Part shown: positions 40,894-51,376 of the stretch, piece by piece
How positions within the stretch are numbered: position 1 is the stretch's first letter
Layout: each line of letters begins with the position of its first letter
Assembly (NCBI GenBank): GCA_963662985.1
Contig: OY760067.1
Span: 2,232,001-2,296,000, forward strand
From: G963662985 sp963662985
GTDB lineage: Bacteria; Chloroflexota; Anaerolineae; Anaerolineales; UBA11579
Reading direction: 5' to 3'
Length of the DNA: 64,000 bases
Made by a program: the position numbers and the translations under genes
The notes under the pieces: generated by a model
Told to the model about the DNA's origin: nothing
What the model saw: only the letters and a program-made list of their open reading frames with translations
Database searches by the model: none

Positions 40894-41553
40894 ATGACTG
40901 CTTTCATACAAAACTCTTATAAACTCATTCAACAGATTCCACCACATATCACCATCGTTGCGGCAGCCAAAACTCAATCTGTCACCACCATTCAAACTGC
41001 TTATAACGTTGGTCTTCGTCAATTTGGGCACAATTATCTCCAAGAAGCAATCGCCATGAAACCTGAATTACCAAAGGATATCACTTGGCGTATGATTGGT
41101 CACCTTCAACGTAACAAACTCAATAAAGCCTTAGAAATTGTCAACACCTTAGACACCTTAGATTCTCTTCATACGGCTACTTCCCTCAATTCAAAATGTG
41201 AAGCAGCTGGTATCATCTTTCCAGTCATGATTGAGGTTAACAGCGCTAGAGAAGAAAATAAATCCGGTGTCCTCCCTGAAAAAGTTTTAGACTTTGCTGA
41301 ACAACTAATTCCATTCAAAAATCTTCAACTCACAGGGCTTTTTACCATGGGAAAAGCTTACATAGCAGCAGAACAACAACGTCCCTATTTTAAGCTCACG
41401 AAACAATTATTTGATGAACTTAAACAAAAAGAAGCCTCAAATTTCACCATTGAAAATCTTTCTATGGGGATGAGTGCTTCTTATCAAATTGCAATTGAAG
41501 AGGGCGCCACGATGATTCGTTTAGGCACTGCTTTATTTGGCGATAGAAATTAA
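40894..41553 (+). CDS. YggS family PLP-binding protein
   Basis: 219 residues. Lys26 in AAAKTQS is the PLP lysine (family pattern S-K-T preceded by V-A-x). Then FGHNYLQEA (E-N/Y-Q-E pattern), IGHLQRNK, MIEVNSAREENKSG, LFTMGK and LSMGMSASYQIAIEEGATMIRLGTALFG are hallmark segments. It is a single-domain TIM-barrel protein of PLP homeostasis with no known enzyme activity. Many YggS genes sit with cell-division genes; this one does not. Confidence 0.93.
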   Translation: MTAFIQNSYKLIQQIPPHITIVAAAKTQSVTTIQTAYNVGLRQFGHNYLQEAIAMKPELPKDITWRMIGHLQRNKLNKALEIVNTLDTLDSLHTATSLNSKCEAAGIIFPVMIEVNSAREENKSGVLPEKVLDFAEQLIPFKNLQLTGLFTMGKAYIAAEQQRPYFKLTKQLFDELKQKEASNFTIENLSMGMSASYQIAIEEGATMIRLGTALFGDRN

Positions 41554-41556
41554 ATT

Positions 41557-43914
41557 TTATTTACCTTCAACTGTATCGATCAAACCATAATTCCACAATG
41601 ATGCCGCGTACTCACGGCTAATATATAAGCGCATTCGATCTGCGGGTGTCCAATTAGTTTCTTCGATCAAATATCCATTTAACTCAGAATAGGCACGAAA
41701 ATCTCGGTTCCACCAAATATCAAAAAATGCTGCACGATAAGCAGGATCGCCTAGTTTTTTAAAGAATTTTTCACCAATCAATCCTTTAAAGTAATCTTGA
41801 TTAGGCCACACCATCCGAATTGTATCAATCGTTAGATAATCATTCTTTAATTGTTCTGTTTCATTCGCAAAACTTTTATCATCCAAGATCACAATAGGGT
41901 TCACAAATTCAGGCACTTCCATAACCGTAGTCCCATCATCATTTGTCGTTTCCGGTACGTAGAACACCTGCGCGTTGCGATAATCACGCAAATACCACGT
42001 CATTGGCCAACTGGTTTCTCCATCATAGGAAATGGGCAAAGATTTACCATCCATAGTTTGTTTTGAGATCCATTCAATCTCATCCATCACAAGGTTAACT
42101 CCAGCCCCAGCATGTGCATAAACCAAATATTCATTTCCTTGGTCATAGTTTTGGAAACTTGCTGCCAAACTTGTTCGTAATGTGCTTAGACACAGCATTC
42201 CGCCAGCGGTTAATAAGAAGAGATTTCGAATACTTCGTTGATCTAAACCTTTCAGTAAACGGAATAGAATATATCCAGACACGCCTAATAGAATCACTTT
42301 TCCAATGAACAGATTGGTGTCTTCTAATTGGGTTAATAACATCCCGCTAAACGGCGCATGGGTTCCCAAAAGTTGTCCAATCATCAAAACAACATCCTGC
42401 AATGCAACGATAATAAAGCTCAGTGCAAATCCCCAATATTTATTTTCTTTAAACTTTTCCCAATCTACAGTCATTACTGCATAACGCACTGCCCAAGCCG
42501 TCATCAAGATCATCGGCATCACAATGTGCACCGTTAACCATGGCATTTTTTCACCTGCATAGCTGAAGACTACTAAACTAGATAAGGTCCAAAATGCCAT
42601 CAAAGCAGGGAACAAAAATTGATTAACTTCTAAACTTTTTTGCTGAATTGCTCGTATCATCAATTTGAGCAGCAATCCGATTCCAATCAATGATCCAATA
42701 AAAGGTAAATATTCATATACAGGCAACTGAACAAATAAATAGTAATACCAAGGTTGCGAACCGCGCGCCACTCCCTGTTGCTCCAACCAATAGCCTAAAG
42801 AACCAACCAGTCCGGTGAAAAAGCCATCGGGATTACTAAAGAAAGAGGTGTAAAAAATGGTGAAAATTCCGTAAAAAATGACTTGATTTTGCAGCCAGGT
42901 TTTAATATCCCACCATAAACCGATTAAGAAACTAATTAAAAATAAAACACCAATTGTGATTCCAGAATAGAGCATCACTTGTGGCATATCATAATTTAAT
43001 GGATTGAACCCGATCGCATTCACTACCAATGGAGAAAGCATTGGCAGGACCATTGTCCCTAACGAGATGATGATTCCAATTGCTGGATTTTTTGCAAATC
43101 CTTCTTTTCCCAAATCGTTTCTCAGCATATTTACAGCCATTATAGCTAAGCTAAACCCAATTGCCACACCAATCAGGAGCCAAAGTGTATTAAGTTTGCC
43201 ATCCACATTGGTGAAAACAGCCAACAAAAAGCCTAGCATTAACGCAATCACTGCTCCCATCAGCAACAAATAATAATTTTTTCGGCGCGCTTCTAACGCC
43301 CACTTACGTTGATCTGCTCGCACCAAAAACACTAATCCCGCAAACACCATTGCTTGCGCAGTATAAAAGAATGCAGTTTCTTTGATCGTAAAATTCAAAG
43401 CAGATACTACTGTAAGCCAAATTAAATATTGTTTATCTTCTGTTTGGAAATACCGTAACAGACTCCATAAGGTCAACACAGCGATGGGCATAATCAATGC
43501 CTCATTGCGTACATATCGGCTATAAAATAACATATACGGAGAGATCAAAAACAATCCCATTGCTACAAAAGTGCCCACTTTTCCCAAATCTCTACGCAGC
43601 AGCCACAACAGACCTATACTTAAAACCCCACACAACGCCGCAGGAATCCGTGCCGTAAAATCAGTCACACCTAATAATTGATAACTTGCATTTAGCAGAT
43701 GAAATTGCAACGGTCCGTGCATCATCGGGTTATGCGCATAGCCAGAACCTTCTGCAAATAAGTAAGAATAATAAGTATGCAAACTTTCGTCGTGGCTCAT
43801 TGCCCGCACACCTAATTCAGAAAAACGGGTCAAAAAAGCAAAAATGATAAGTACTGCAAACAAGATTTTTTCCCATCTTGGTTGATTTTTCAAGTTTAGT
43901 TCACTTTCATTCAT
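41557..43914 (-). CDS. TIGR03663-type GT39-like membrane protein
   Basis: 785 residues with about 13 hydrophobic segments and a C-terminal outer domain. MSHDESLHTYYSY near residue 38 has the Asp-Glu pair that binds the lipid-sugar donor in GT39/GT-C enzymes; ARIPAALCG and YSRYVRNEALI follow. The pattern matches TIGR03663, annotated as flippase-activity-associated protein in archaea and Chloroflexota. It probably transfers or handles polyprenyl-linked sugars for surface glycosylation. It lies 30 nt downstream of a longer paralogue on the same strand. Confidence 0.85.
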   Translation of the reverse strand: MNESELNLKNQPRWEKILFAVLIIFAFLTRFSELGVRAMSHDESLHTYYSYLFAEGSGYAHNPMMHGPLQFHLLNASYQLLGVTDFTARIPAALCGVLSIGLLWLLRRDLGKVGTFVAMGLFLISPYMLFYSRYVRNEALIMPIAVLTLWSLLRYFQTEDKQYLIWLTVVSALNFTIKETAFFYTAQAMVFAGLVFLVRADQRKWALEARRKNYYLLLMGAVIALMLGFLLAVFTNVDGKLNTLWLLIGVAIGFSLAIMAVNMLRNDLGKEGFAKNPAIGIIISLGTMVLPMLSPLVVNAIGFNPLNYDMPQVMLYSGITIGVLFLISFLIGLWWDIKTWLQNQVIFYGIFTIFYTSFFSNPDGFFTGLVGSLGYWLEQQGVARGSQPWYYYLFVQLPVYEYLPFIGSLIGIGLLLKLMIRAIQQKSLEVNQFLFPALMAFWTLSSLVVFSYAGEKMPWLTVHIVMPMILMTAWAVRYAVMTVDWEKFKENKYWGFALSFIIVALQDVVLMIGQLLGTHAPFSGMLLTQLEDTNLFIGKVILLGVSGYILFRLLKGLDQRSIRNLFLLTAGGMLCLSTLRTSLAASFQNYDQGNEYLVYAHAGAGVNLVMDEIEWISKQTMDGKSLPISYDGETSWPMTWYLRDYRNAQVFYVPETTNDDGTTVMEVPEFVNPIVILDDKSFANETEQLKNDYLTIDTIRMVWPNQDYFKGLIGEKFFKKLGDPAYRAAFFDIWWNRDFRAYSELNGYLIEETNWTPADRMRLYISREYAASLWNYGLIDTVEGK

Positions 43915-43944
43915 TATAGTTGCCTCGTTCCTTACGCTATCTGC

Positions 43945-46900
43945 TTATTCTTGGGGAGTTTCCGCTGTCTCAATAGGTGTCGAGGTGATAGAAGGGCTTT
44001 TCACCAGAGTTGGATAAGTATAAACATGAATTACGTTATTCTTCCCATCACTCACATATAACAGTCCATCATTGCTGACTGCCAAACCACTTACCATTCC
44101 CAAGCCACTGTTCACATCTTGCAAGGTAGCCACATAAGTTCCATCTGGGTCATACACATAAATAACTGCATAAATTGGATCTGCAACCAAAATTCTTCCA
44201 TCTGGAGCAATCGTGAGATAAGGTTTGTTTTCCAAATCTTGTCCATACCATGCATTCACGTCCCATTGTCGCAAAGCCACATATTCACCCGGCACGCCAG
44301 TGCCAATGAAAGCTTGAATTCGTTGATTCCAAGTGTCTGCCACATAGAGAATATTATTCTCAGCATCATAGGCCAGCCCCACCGGCTCATCAAATTCACC
44401 CGCTTGTAGCCCATAAGAACCAAAGGAGAGCAATGCGCTGCCATCTTGTGTGAAAGCTGTGATTCGTTTATTGCCTGTGTCAGTCATTAACAAAATGCCG
44501 TTATTATCCACCACCACATCACGTGGACCGTACATTGCATAAAGGTCTGCTACATTAGAGAAATACCCCCAACTGCCTTCATAATTTCCTTGATCGTCAA
44601 ATTTTTCGATCTGTGAATCCCACGTATCTGCCACATATAAAGTGCCATCAGGAGCAACAGTCAAACCCCAAGGCTCATTGAACTTGCCAAGATTATCTTC
44701 AACACCATTTGAAACACTCCCGATTGTCTGCACAAAACTGCCATCCAAGCCAAATTCCACAATCCGATGATTGCGAGAATCTGCCACGTAGAGCGTATCA
44801 TGGTCTGAGAAATCTAGATCACGGGGTGCATTTAAAGTTCCATAGCTTTCATCATTTAAAAAGATCACATTGCTTTCTTCTAAAGCGATATTAACTTCTT
44901 CATAGTCGGGGGCATTTTCGACTGGTTCCACAGCTGGTGAGCCATAATCCCAGATCATGGATGCCACATCTTTGCGTACGAACAAACTAAATTTTTGAGA
45001 TGGGTTCCAGTTTTCAGTGTTCATATCTTTTCCCAACACTAACCCATATTGGGTATAATCCCTTTTCAACCAGATATCCACGATGCCTTGGACAAAGTCC
45101 CAACGTGTATCTTTATTTTTCAAAAATCCCATCAAATAATTCAAATTATAATAATCTTGATTTGGCCACCACACACGTATATATTCATATTGATCATAAT
45201 TATTGCGCAAGATGGGTTCAACCAATCCATAATTTTCAACTCCGGCAATCACAATCGGTGCATCGGCAATATCTTTGCCCGGTGCATCTGCAAAATATTT
45301 CTGATTATCATATTCTCGCAAATACCACCAATACGGATATAAAGATTGATTATCATACGCCACCACTAAATCTTTACCGCCTGTCAATCGTGCGGATATA
45401 TCGTCAATCTGATCCATGGCTGTTTTTACACCCGGCCCCGAATGCGCATATACCAAAAATTCTTCCGCACTGTCATATTTATAATAAGAAGAGATAATCG
45501 CAGATTTTGCAGTTAAAAATCCAAACCCACTCAAGATTAATAAACTAATCCAAATCAATTTTTGTTTCTTTTCCCATTCAGAGATTAAAAAGAAACTGCC
45601 CACAAATAAAATCAAACTGCCGAATAACGCAATTAATGCTTTTTGCCAACCTTCAGCGCCTGGAACAGGCAATGCTTTTAATAACAGATAACCATTATAG
45701 GCGACTGCAATTCCACCCAACATCATCAAAAGTGTTGCTAACCAACCATTTGTTTTTTTGAAAACAGACCAATCCATCTTTTCGATTAACTGACCCACAA
45801 ACCAACCAGCCAAGATCAACAACGGCATCGCAATATGCACACTTAACCATGGCATTTTTTCCCCAGCAATTGTGTAGGCTGCATAAGTGCTCACTGTCCA
45901 ATAGAACAAGAATATCAAAGTCAATGCCTTCATAGAAGCTGGAGATAGTACACCGCTTTCCACATCTTCACTCAAATTCACATCCGAATGTTTTTTAGCA
46001 TACCATCGCAGGAACAAAATCACTGCTCCAATTGTTCCCAAGATGCCTAAAAATTCATAGAAGGGGAGTTCGACTAAGAAATAGTAATACCAAGGCTGAC
46101 CTCCGCGTGCCACTTCTTGCTGTTCCAACCAATACCCCAAAGAGCCTACAAAACCGCTTAAAAATCCTTTGCTATTAGTGAATAAAGAGGTGAAAAACAC
46201 CACAAAAATACTATAAAAAATAGCATTATTGATCAGCCATTCTTTCCAATTCCACCAAAGCCCCATTCCAACGGCCATCATCAAGAATGGCACCAAGAAG
46301 GTTAAAATATGCCAGATTTGTTGCCAACTTTCATAATGCGTGGTTTCCCAACCTAATAAGAAAATAGGAAATGCAGAAAGTTGTGGTAATACCAATGTAA
46401 AGAGTAAAATCAAAATACTCGTACTTCGTTCTGAACGTAATTTTTTTAATGGGAAACCCATTCCCAAGGAAATTAATCCACCTAAGAAAAACAATCCACT
46501 GACTGCCAAACTAACCAAGAATGGCACATTCAAGATGGCTTCTCCAGCTTCATCAACAGCCGAGAAAACAGAATGGAACACACCAGCCAGCATCAATCCC
46601 ACTGCAGTCAATAATAACAATATATTAAAACGTTGCCGCCATTCATTTCGTTGCCATTCAATGCGATTCATCCGATAGATAAAATAGAAACCCAAGAAGA
46701 TTAGCAATTGAGCCGTATAAATATAACCTGTTTCTTTGGTAGCCAAATGCAAGGAGGTTACCGCAGTTAACATGTATAGATATTTATTTTTACCACTTTC
46801 CAAAAATCGAAGCATCGCCCAAAAACTCATCACCCCAAATAACATCACAAACGCTTCATTACGCACATAACGGCTATAGTACAACATAAAAGGTGAAATT

Positions 46901-47352
46901 ACATATAGGAGCATGCTCGCTAAAGCTCCCTTATTTCCAATATAGCGTCGATAAGCCCATAAAAATGCAATCGCGGCTATCCCAAACAGCGCCGCAGGAA
47001 TACGTGCGGAGAAGTCATTTGCACCAAACAGCAAATAAGATAACGCTACCATATGGAATTGGAAGGGACCATGAGAAAGTGGATCATGAATATAATTGCC
47101 ACCTTGTGAAAATACATAAGAGAAATACACATGTGTGTTTTCATCATGGCTCATCACCCGATTCCCAAGATTGTAGAATCGGCTTACAATCGCCAATATC
47201 AAGATTACACAAAAAGCAATTGTGTCAAAATTTAATTGAACTTTTTCTTTAAGTGGAGTGTCCAAGAAAGAAACAAACGAATCCAAAGAAGAGATTTCAT
47301 TTGTTTGAGAAGATTCCATTTGAGACGCAGACAATGGCTGCTTTGCATTCAT
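43945..47352 (-). CDS. TIGR03663-type GT39-like membrane protein fused to NHL propeller
   Basis: 1135 residues. The first 810 are paralogous to the gene downstream: VMSHDENTHVYFSY, DFSARIPAALFGI, YYSRYVRNEAFVM and QPWYYYFLVELPFYEF. From about residue 830 to 1110 come six NHL-like repeats (LYVADSRNHRIVEF, LYVADTWDSQIEKF, LLMTDTGNKRITAF, LYVADTWNQRIQAF and two weaker), a beta-propeller probably outside the cell, followed by a Thr-rich end. The fusion couples a lipid-linked sugar transferase core to a binding or sensing propeller. AGGAG lies 6 nt before the ATG. Confidence 0.88.
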   Translation of the reverse strand: MNAKQPLSASQMESSQTNEISSLDSFVSFLDTPLKEKVQLNFDTIAFCVILILAIVSRFYNLGNRVMSHDENTHVYFSYVFSQGGNYIHDPLSHGPFQFHMVALSYLLFGANDFSARIPAALFGIAAIAFLWAYRRYIGNKGALASMLLYVISPFMLYYSRYVRNEAFVMLFGVMSFWAMLRFLESGKNKYLYMLTAVTSLHLATKETGYIYTAQLLIFLGFYFIYRMNRIEWQRNEWRQRFNILLLLTAVGLMLAGVFHSVFSAVDEAGEAILNVPFLVSLAVSGLFFLGGLISLGMGFPLKKLRSERSTSILILLFTLVLPQLSAFPIFLLGWETTHYESWQQIWHILTFLVPFLMMAVGMGLWWNWKEWLINNAIFYSIFVVFFTSLFTNSKGFLSGFVGSLGYWLEQQEVARGGQPWYYYFLVELPFYEFLGILGTIGAVILFLRWYAKKHSDVNLSEDVESGVLSPASMKALTLIFLFYWTVSTYAAYTIAGEKMPWLSVHIAMPLLILAGWFVGQLIEKMDWSVFKKTNGWLATLLMMLGGIAVAYNGYLLLKALPVPGAEGWQKALIALFGSLILFVGSFFLISEWEKKQKLIWISLLILSGFGFLTAKSAIISSYYKYDSAEEFLVYAHSGPGVKTAMDQIDDISARLTGGKDLVVAYDNQSLYPYWWYLREYDNQKYFADAPGKDIADAPIVIAGVENYGLVEPILRNNYDQYEYIRVWWPNQDYYNLNYLMGFLKNKDTRWDFVQGIVDIWLKRDYTQYGLVLGKDMNTENWNPSQKFSLFVRKDVASMIWDYGSPAVEPVENAPDYEEVNIALEESNVIFLNDESYGTLNAPRDLDFSDHDTLYVADSRNHRIVEFGLDGSFVQTIGSVSNGVEDNLGKFNEPWGLTVAPDGTLYVADTWDSQIEKFDDQGNYEGSWGYFSNVADLYAMYGPRDVVVDNNGILLMTDTGNKRITAFTQDGSALLSFGSYGLQAGEFDEPVGLAYDAENNILYVADTWNQRIQAFIGTGVPGEYVALRQWDVNAWYGQDLENKPYLTIAPDGRILVADPIYAVIYVYDPDGTYVATLQDVNSGLGMVSGLAVSNDGLLYVSDGKNNVIHVYTYPTLVKSPSITSTPIETAETPQE

Positions 47353-47384
47353 ATCAATCTCCTAAGAATGAGTTTGGTTTTAGA

Positions 47385-48104
47385 TTATTGATCTTTGAGT
47401 TTTTTGAGTTCCTTTAGTTCACCAGGGGTCAATTCACGCCATTTTCCTTTTGCCAAATTACCTAATTCAAGATTATGCATCCGTACCCGAATCAAACGCA
47501 CAACTGGCAAACCAAGTTTTTGTCCGATTTCACGGATCTCACGTTTGCGCCCTTCATGCATCGTCACGCGAACCCAAGCACCTTTTCCTTTTGCACTTTC
47601 ATATTTTATTGTCGCTGGCAAACTGGTTACACCTTCCCCTAATGCTACCCCTTCACTCCATGCCCGCAATTGTTTACGCGAGGGGTTAGAAGCTAACAAT
47701 ACTCGATATTCTTTTTCATGTTCAAATTTGGGATGGGTTAACGCATTTGTTAACTCTCCATCATTAGTTAAAAGGATCAATCCTTCACTATTCAAGTCTA
47801 ATCTTCCCACAGGATATAAGCGCACAGAATCTGGCACAAAATCTACCACAGAACGATACCCTCGTTCATTTTTTGTGCTTGATAACACCCCACGAGGTTT
47901 ATGAAACAGAATATATTGAAATTCTTGTTTAGTTTTTATAATCCGACCATGTAACCGAATTTCATCCTTTTCAGGGTCTGCTTTATCGCCTAATTTTGCT
48001 ACTTCCCCATTGACGCGCACAGCGCCTTTTTCTAGCAACTCTTCACACGAGCGTCGAGAGCCATAGCCTGCGGCTGCCAATATTTTTTGAAGTCTTTCTT
48101 CCAT
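47385..48104 (-). CDS. rluB: Ribosomal large subunit pseudouridine synthase (RluB type)
   Basis: 239 residues. N-terminal S4 domain (LQKILAAAGYGSRRSCEELLEKG and V-R-V-N-G, in part), catalytic VGRLDLNSEGLILLTNDG with the conserved Asp, and LRAWSEGV plus HEGRKREIREIG near the end. This is the RsuA/RluB/RluE family, with RluB type favoured because it sits beside scpB, the common arrangement. It makes pseudouridine in 23S rRNA near position 2605. It overlaps no gene; scpB lies 17 nt upstream. Confidence 0.92.
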   Translation of the reverse strand: MEERLQKILAAAGYGSRRSCEELLEKGAVRVNGEVAKLGDKADPEKDEIRLHGRIIKTKQEFQYILFHKPRGVLSSTKNERGYRSVVDFVPDSVRLYPVGRLDLNSEGLILLTNDGELTNALTHPKFEHEKEYRVLLASNPSRKQLRAWSEGVALGEGVTSLPATIKYESAKGKGAWVRVTMHEGRKREIREIGQKLGLPVVRLIRVRMHNLELGNLAKGKWRELTPGELKELKKLKDQ

Positions 48105-48121
48105 TTTTCCTACTAACTCAA

Positions 48122-48700
48122 TTATTCTTTCAATAAGTTTTGTTGTACCAAAACAGGCTCTTGATCTCTCGAAGCGACCACTTTATCTTGATTCAGAACC
48201 GGCATATCATCCAGACTCTTCAACCCAAAGTGTTGCAAAAAATCTTGGGTCGTAGCATAAAGAATCGGCTTCCCAATACTTTCTGAACGCCCAGCTTCTT
48301 CGATTAAACCTTTGCTTTGCAATGTACGCATCACCCCATCACTGTTCACCCCTCGGATCGCATCCACGGTTGGGCGAGTGCATGGTTGTTGATAAGCGAT
48401 AATCGCCAACGTTTCTAAAGCGGCACGGCTTAATCGGGTGGTTGCTTCCAAGTTCAAAAATTGTTCAATATATTGGGAAGATTCAGGAGCGCTTACTATT
48501 TGAAAACGATCCTTATGCACTTGAATGCGAATCCCGCGTTCGGCGAGCTCTTCCATCAAAATATCCATATTTTTTCTTACTGAATCACTGGTAATATCCA
48601 AGATCGTGGCAATTTGTCCCGCACTCACATTTTCTGGTGCCACAAAAAGTAATGCTTCTATATGTTTCCGTATATCTTTATCGTCTAAATTATTTGGCAT
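48122..48700 (-). CDS. scpB: Segregation and condensation protein B
   Basis: 192 residues. Two winged-helix domains: the first from residue 8 (IEALLFVAPENVSAGQIATIL), the second with RLSRAALETLAIIAYQQP and IRGVNSDGVMRTLQSKGLIEE, both diagnostic of ScpB. It works with SMC and ScpA in chromosome organisation. No scpA lies upstream; the next gene in that direction is divergent. Downstream is rluB in the usual order. Confidence 0.95.
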   Translation of the reverse strand: MPNNLDDKDIRKHIEALLFVAPENVSAGQIATILDITSDSVRKNMDILMEELAERGIRIQVHKDRFQIVSAPESSQYIEQFLNLEATTRLSRAALETLAIIAYQQPCTRPTVDAIRGVNSDGVMRTLQSKGLIEEAGRSESIGKPILYATTQDFLQHFGLKSLDDMPVLNQDKVVASRDQEPVLVQQNLLKE

Positions 48701-48832
48701 GATATAATTCTTTGTATTAAAATAAGAGGTAAGCTATCTCCTACAAAGAGTGGTTCCTTCTTTTATTATTAAAATAATGAATTTATTATACCAAAGCAAC
48801 CATCACATCACAATCAAAAAGGTTAGGTCTGG

Positions 48833-50416
48833 ATGAAAATGAAATCAGTTCAAAAGATAGCACGCTTTTTTCCTCTACTTCTACTCCTTCTTCTCACGAG
48901 TTGCTCTCCCCAAGTTAGCCAAACCAACCCAATTCCCGTAGAAATTCATGTGGATGGAGAAATAATAGAAACTCAAATCATCCAAGGGCAAACCGTACGT
49001 CAAGCCATCACCAATGCCAAGATCACCCTACAAGACTTAGATCAAGCGTCTTCTCCTTTCTTCACCGTCATCACCGAACCCACTACCATTCAAATCACCC
49101 GCGTTCAAGAAAAATTTGAGGTCGAAGAACAGACTATTCCTTTTGAAACCCAGATTCTTAAAAACGAATCAATCCCCGAGGGCGAACAACGCCTTATCCA
49201 AGCTGGAGAAAATGGTCTCCGTGAAGATACAATCCGTTTTGTCTATGAAGATGGCGTACTCACTCGTCAAACCGTAGTTAAATCTACAATTTTAGAAGAA
49301 GCCCTGCCTGAGATCATCATGGTCGGCTCCAAAGCCGCTTATGAAAAAATGCTTATCAATGGCAACTTAGCTTATCTCACCGCCGGCAATGCGTGGATTA
49401 TGGAAGAAAGCACCGCGAATCGCCGCCCGTTGGTCACCACCGGTGATCTTGATGGTCGCATTTTCAAACTCTCACCCGATGGCAATTGGTTACTTTTCTC
49501 TCGCAAATCGGATGTCCTCGAGCACATTAACGCACTATGGGTCATCAACCTCAACGAAGTTGGTTCCGAACCTATCCCTCTCAATATCTATGATGTAATT
49601 TGGTTTGCGGATTGGGTCGAAGGCACCACCAATGGCATTGTCTATTCCACCGTTGTGCCAATAGATGCTGCACCTGGCTGGCAAGCCAACAATGATTTGC
49701 AATTTACCACCTTCAGTTCCTTCGGTTGGGTAGATACACCCGATGAACTTCTCCCCAAGAAATCCGGCGGTCTTTACGGATGGTGGGGCACCGATTTCCT
49801 ATGGTCACCCGATGGCGAAAAGTTAGCCTATACTCGCCCTGACGGAGTAGGCATAGTCGACTTTGGTACCAAATCTATCATTCCGCTCATGAGCGCCATT
49901 CCATATCAAACCAACGCCGAATGGGCTTGGATTCCTCCGATCTCATGGAGCCCCGATGGTGATTTTATTTACACAGTTGAGCACGCTGCTTCAGAAGTAT
50001 ATTTGAGTGATGAAGACTCTCCTTTGTTTAATCTCGTCGCCATTCACCTAGATACTGGCGCGATTATGCCCCTTGCTTCCATGAGTGGTATGTTTGCCTA
50101 TTCAGCTTCTCAGCCTGATCTTACTGCTTATTCCTTGCTATTCATGCAAGCCCAAGATCCGATGGAAAGTAATGATTCTCTCTACGATCTTTACCGTATG
50201 GATCGTGATGGCTCTGGTCTTATCAAAATATTCCCCGGAGAAGGTGCGCCTGGTCTCAGCCCCCAAGAACCAATCCTCATGCCCATTGAAGGGCAGGTAG
50301 ATGCAAATTATGTTGCCCTTATTTATCGTGGCAACCTGTGGTTGGTTGATACAGATTCAGGCCGTTCTCACCAACTCACCGGAGATAGCTTCACCACAGA
50401 AATTGATTGGAGATAA
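48833..50416 (+). CDS. Lipoprotein with G5 domain and WD40-like propeller
   Basis: 527 residues. Lipoprotein signal ending LLTSC (Cys24). Residues 32-80 resemble the ubiquitin-like DUF348 domain (VEIHVDGEIIETQIIQGQTV). Residues 85-165 form a G5 domain (FEVEEQTIPFETQ, then IQAGENGLREDTIRFVYEDG). The rest is a WD40/PD40-like propeller with repeated W-S-P-D-G motifs (FLWSPDGEKLAY, ISWSPDGDFIYT). G5 and DUF348 occur in cell-wall proteins; this one is probably on the outer face of the membrane. The epimerase gene starts 3 nt after it. Confidence 0.85.
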   Translation: MKMKSVQKIARFFPLLLLLLLTSCSPQVSQTNPIPVEIHVDGEIIETQIIQGQTVRQAITNAKITLQDLDQASSPFFTVITEPTTIQITRVQEKFEVEEQTIPFETQILKNESIPEGEQRLIQAGENGLREDTIRFVYEDGVLTRQTVVKSTILEEALPEIIMVGSKAAYEKMLINGNLAYLTAGNAWIMEESTANRRPLVTTGDLDGRIFKLSPDGNWLLFSRKSDVLEHINALWVINLNEVGSEPIPLNIYDVIWFADWVEGTTNGIVYSTVVPIDAAPGWQANNDLQFTTFSSFGWVDTPDELLPKKSGGLYGWWGTDFLWSPDGEKLAYTRPDGVGIVDFGTKSIIPLMSAIPYQTNAEWAWIPPISWSPDGDFIYTVEHAASEVYLSDEDSPLFNLVAIHLDTGAIMPLASMSGMFAYSASQPDLTAYSLLFMQAQDPMESNDSLYDLYRMDRDGSGLIKIFPGEGAPGLSPQEPILMPIEGQVDANYVALIYRGNLWLVDTDSGRSHQLTGDSFTTEIDWR

Positions 50417-50419
50417 CTT

Positions 50420-51376
50420 ATGCAAATTTTAATTACGGGAGCTGCTGGCTTTCTTGGTTCAAATCTTTGCACTCGCCTTTTGAATGAAGGCCATCAAGTC
50501 ATTGGTATGGATAATTTCATCACCGGCAAACGAATCAACATTGCCCATCTTGCGGGTCATCATAACTTCAACTTTATTCGTCACGATGTCTCCAACTATA
50601 TCTTTGTTCCAGAAAAATTAGATGCAGTCATGCATTTTGCTTCCCCCGCCAGTCCCAACCCTAACTCGCCTTTTGGTTATCCCAATCTGCCTATTCAAAC
50701 CATGAAGGCAGGTGCACTTGGTACCCATAACACTCTTGGTGTCGCGCTTGCCAACAATGCTCGTTTTATGCTTGCTTCCACCAGTGAAATTTATGGTGAT
50801 CCGCAAGTGCATCCTCAAACAGAAGACTACTGGGGTCACGTCAATCCTATTGGTGAACGGTCAGTTTATGACGAAGCCAAACGTTTTGCTGAAGCCCTCA
50901 CTATGGCCTATCATCGTTTTCATAATGTAGACACTTGTATCGCTCGTATCTTCAATGTCTATGGAGAAAAAATGCACATTGATGATGGTCGGGCCATTCC
51001 CAATTTTATCAATCAAGCACTTTCAGGTGAACCGCTCACTGTCTATGGTGATGGTTCACAAACTCGTAGTTTTGTTTATGTTGATGATGAGATTGATGGC
51101 TTTGTCCGTCTCTTAACATCAGGCGAACACGATCCCATTAATATTGGCAACCCCAATGAGATCTCCATTTTAGAACTTGCCGTCCTCATCAATGACCTCA
51201 CCGGCAACAAAGCTGGCATCAAATATATGCCCGAAGAGCGCACCGAAAGTGATCCTCAACGGCGCAAACCAGATATCACCTTAGCCAGACAAAAATTGGG
51301 TTGGGAACCGAAAACTTCGATTGTTGAAGGTCTTGAAAAAACAATCTTTTATTTTAAGGAACAACTAGATTTATGA
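50420..51376 (+). CDS. NAD-dependent sugar epimerase/UDP-glucuronate decarboxylase-like
   Basis: 318 residues. Rossmann motif GAAGFLGSN, catalytic Ser/Thr in ASTSEIYGDP, and YDEAKR with the Tyr-x3-Lys pair. The combination of GDPQVHPQ, then ERSVYDEAKRFAEAL and ARIFNVYGEKMHIDDGR is closest to UDP-glucuronate decarboxylase (UXS), which makes UDP-xylose. The strict family pattern is R-S-C-Y-D-E-G-K-R, so the call is by similarity. Overlaps the GtrA gene by 4 nt. Sugar-nucleotide supply for surface glycans fits the neighbourhood. Confidence 0.83.
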   Translation: MQILITGAAGFLGSNLCTRLLNEGHQVIGMDNFITGKRINIAHLAGHHNFNFIRHDVSNYIFVPEKLDAVMHFASPASPNPNSPFGYPNLPIQTMKAGALGTHNTLGVALANNARFMLASTSEIYGDPQVHPQTEDYWGHVNPIGERSVYDEAKRFAEALTMAYHRFHNVDTCIARIFNVYGEKMHIDDGRAIPNFINQALSGEPLTVYGDGSQTRSFVYVDDEIDGFVRLLTSGEHDPINIGNPNEISILELAVLINDLTGNKAGIKYMPEERTESDPQRRKPDITLARQKLGWEPKTSIVEGLEKTIFYFKEQLDL

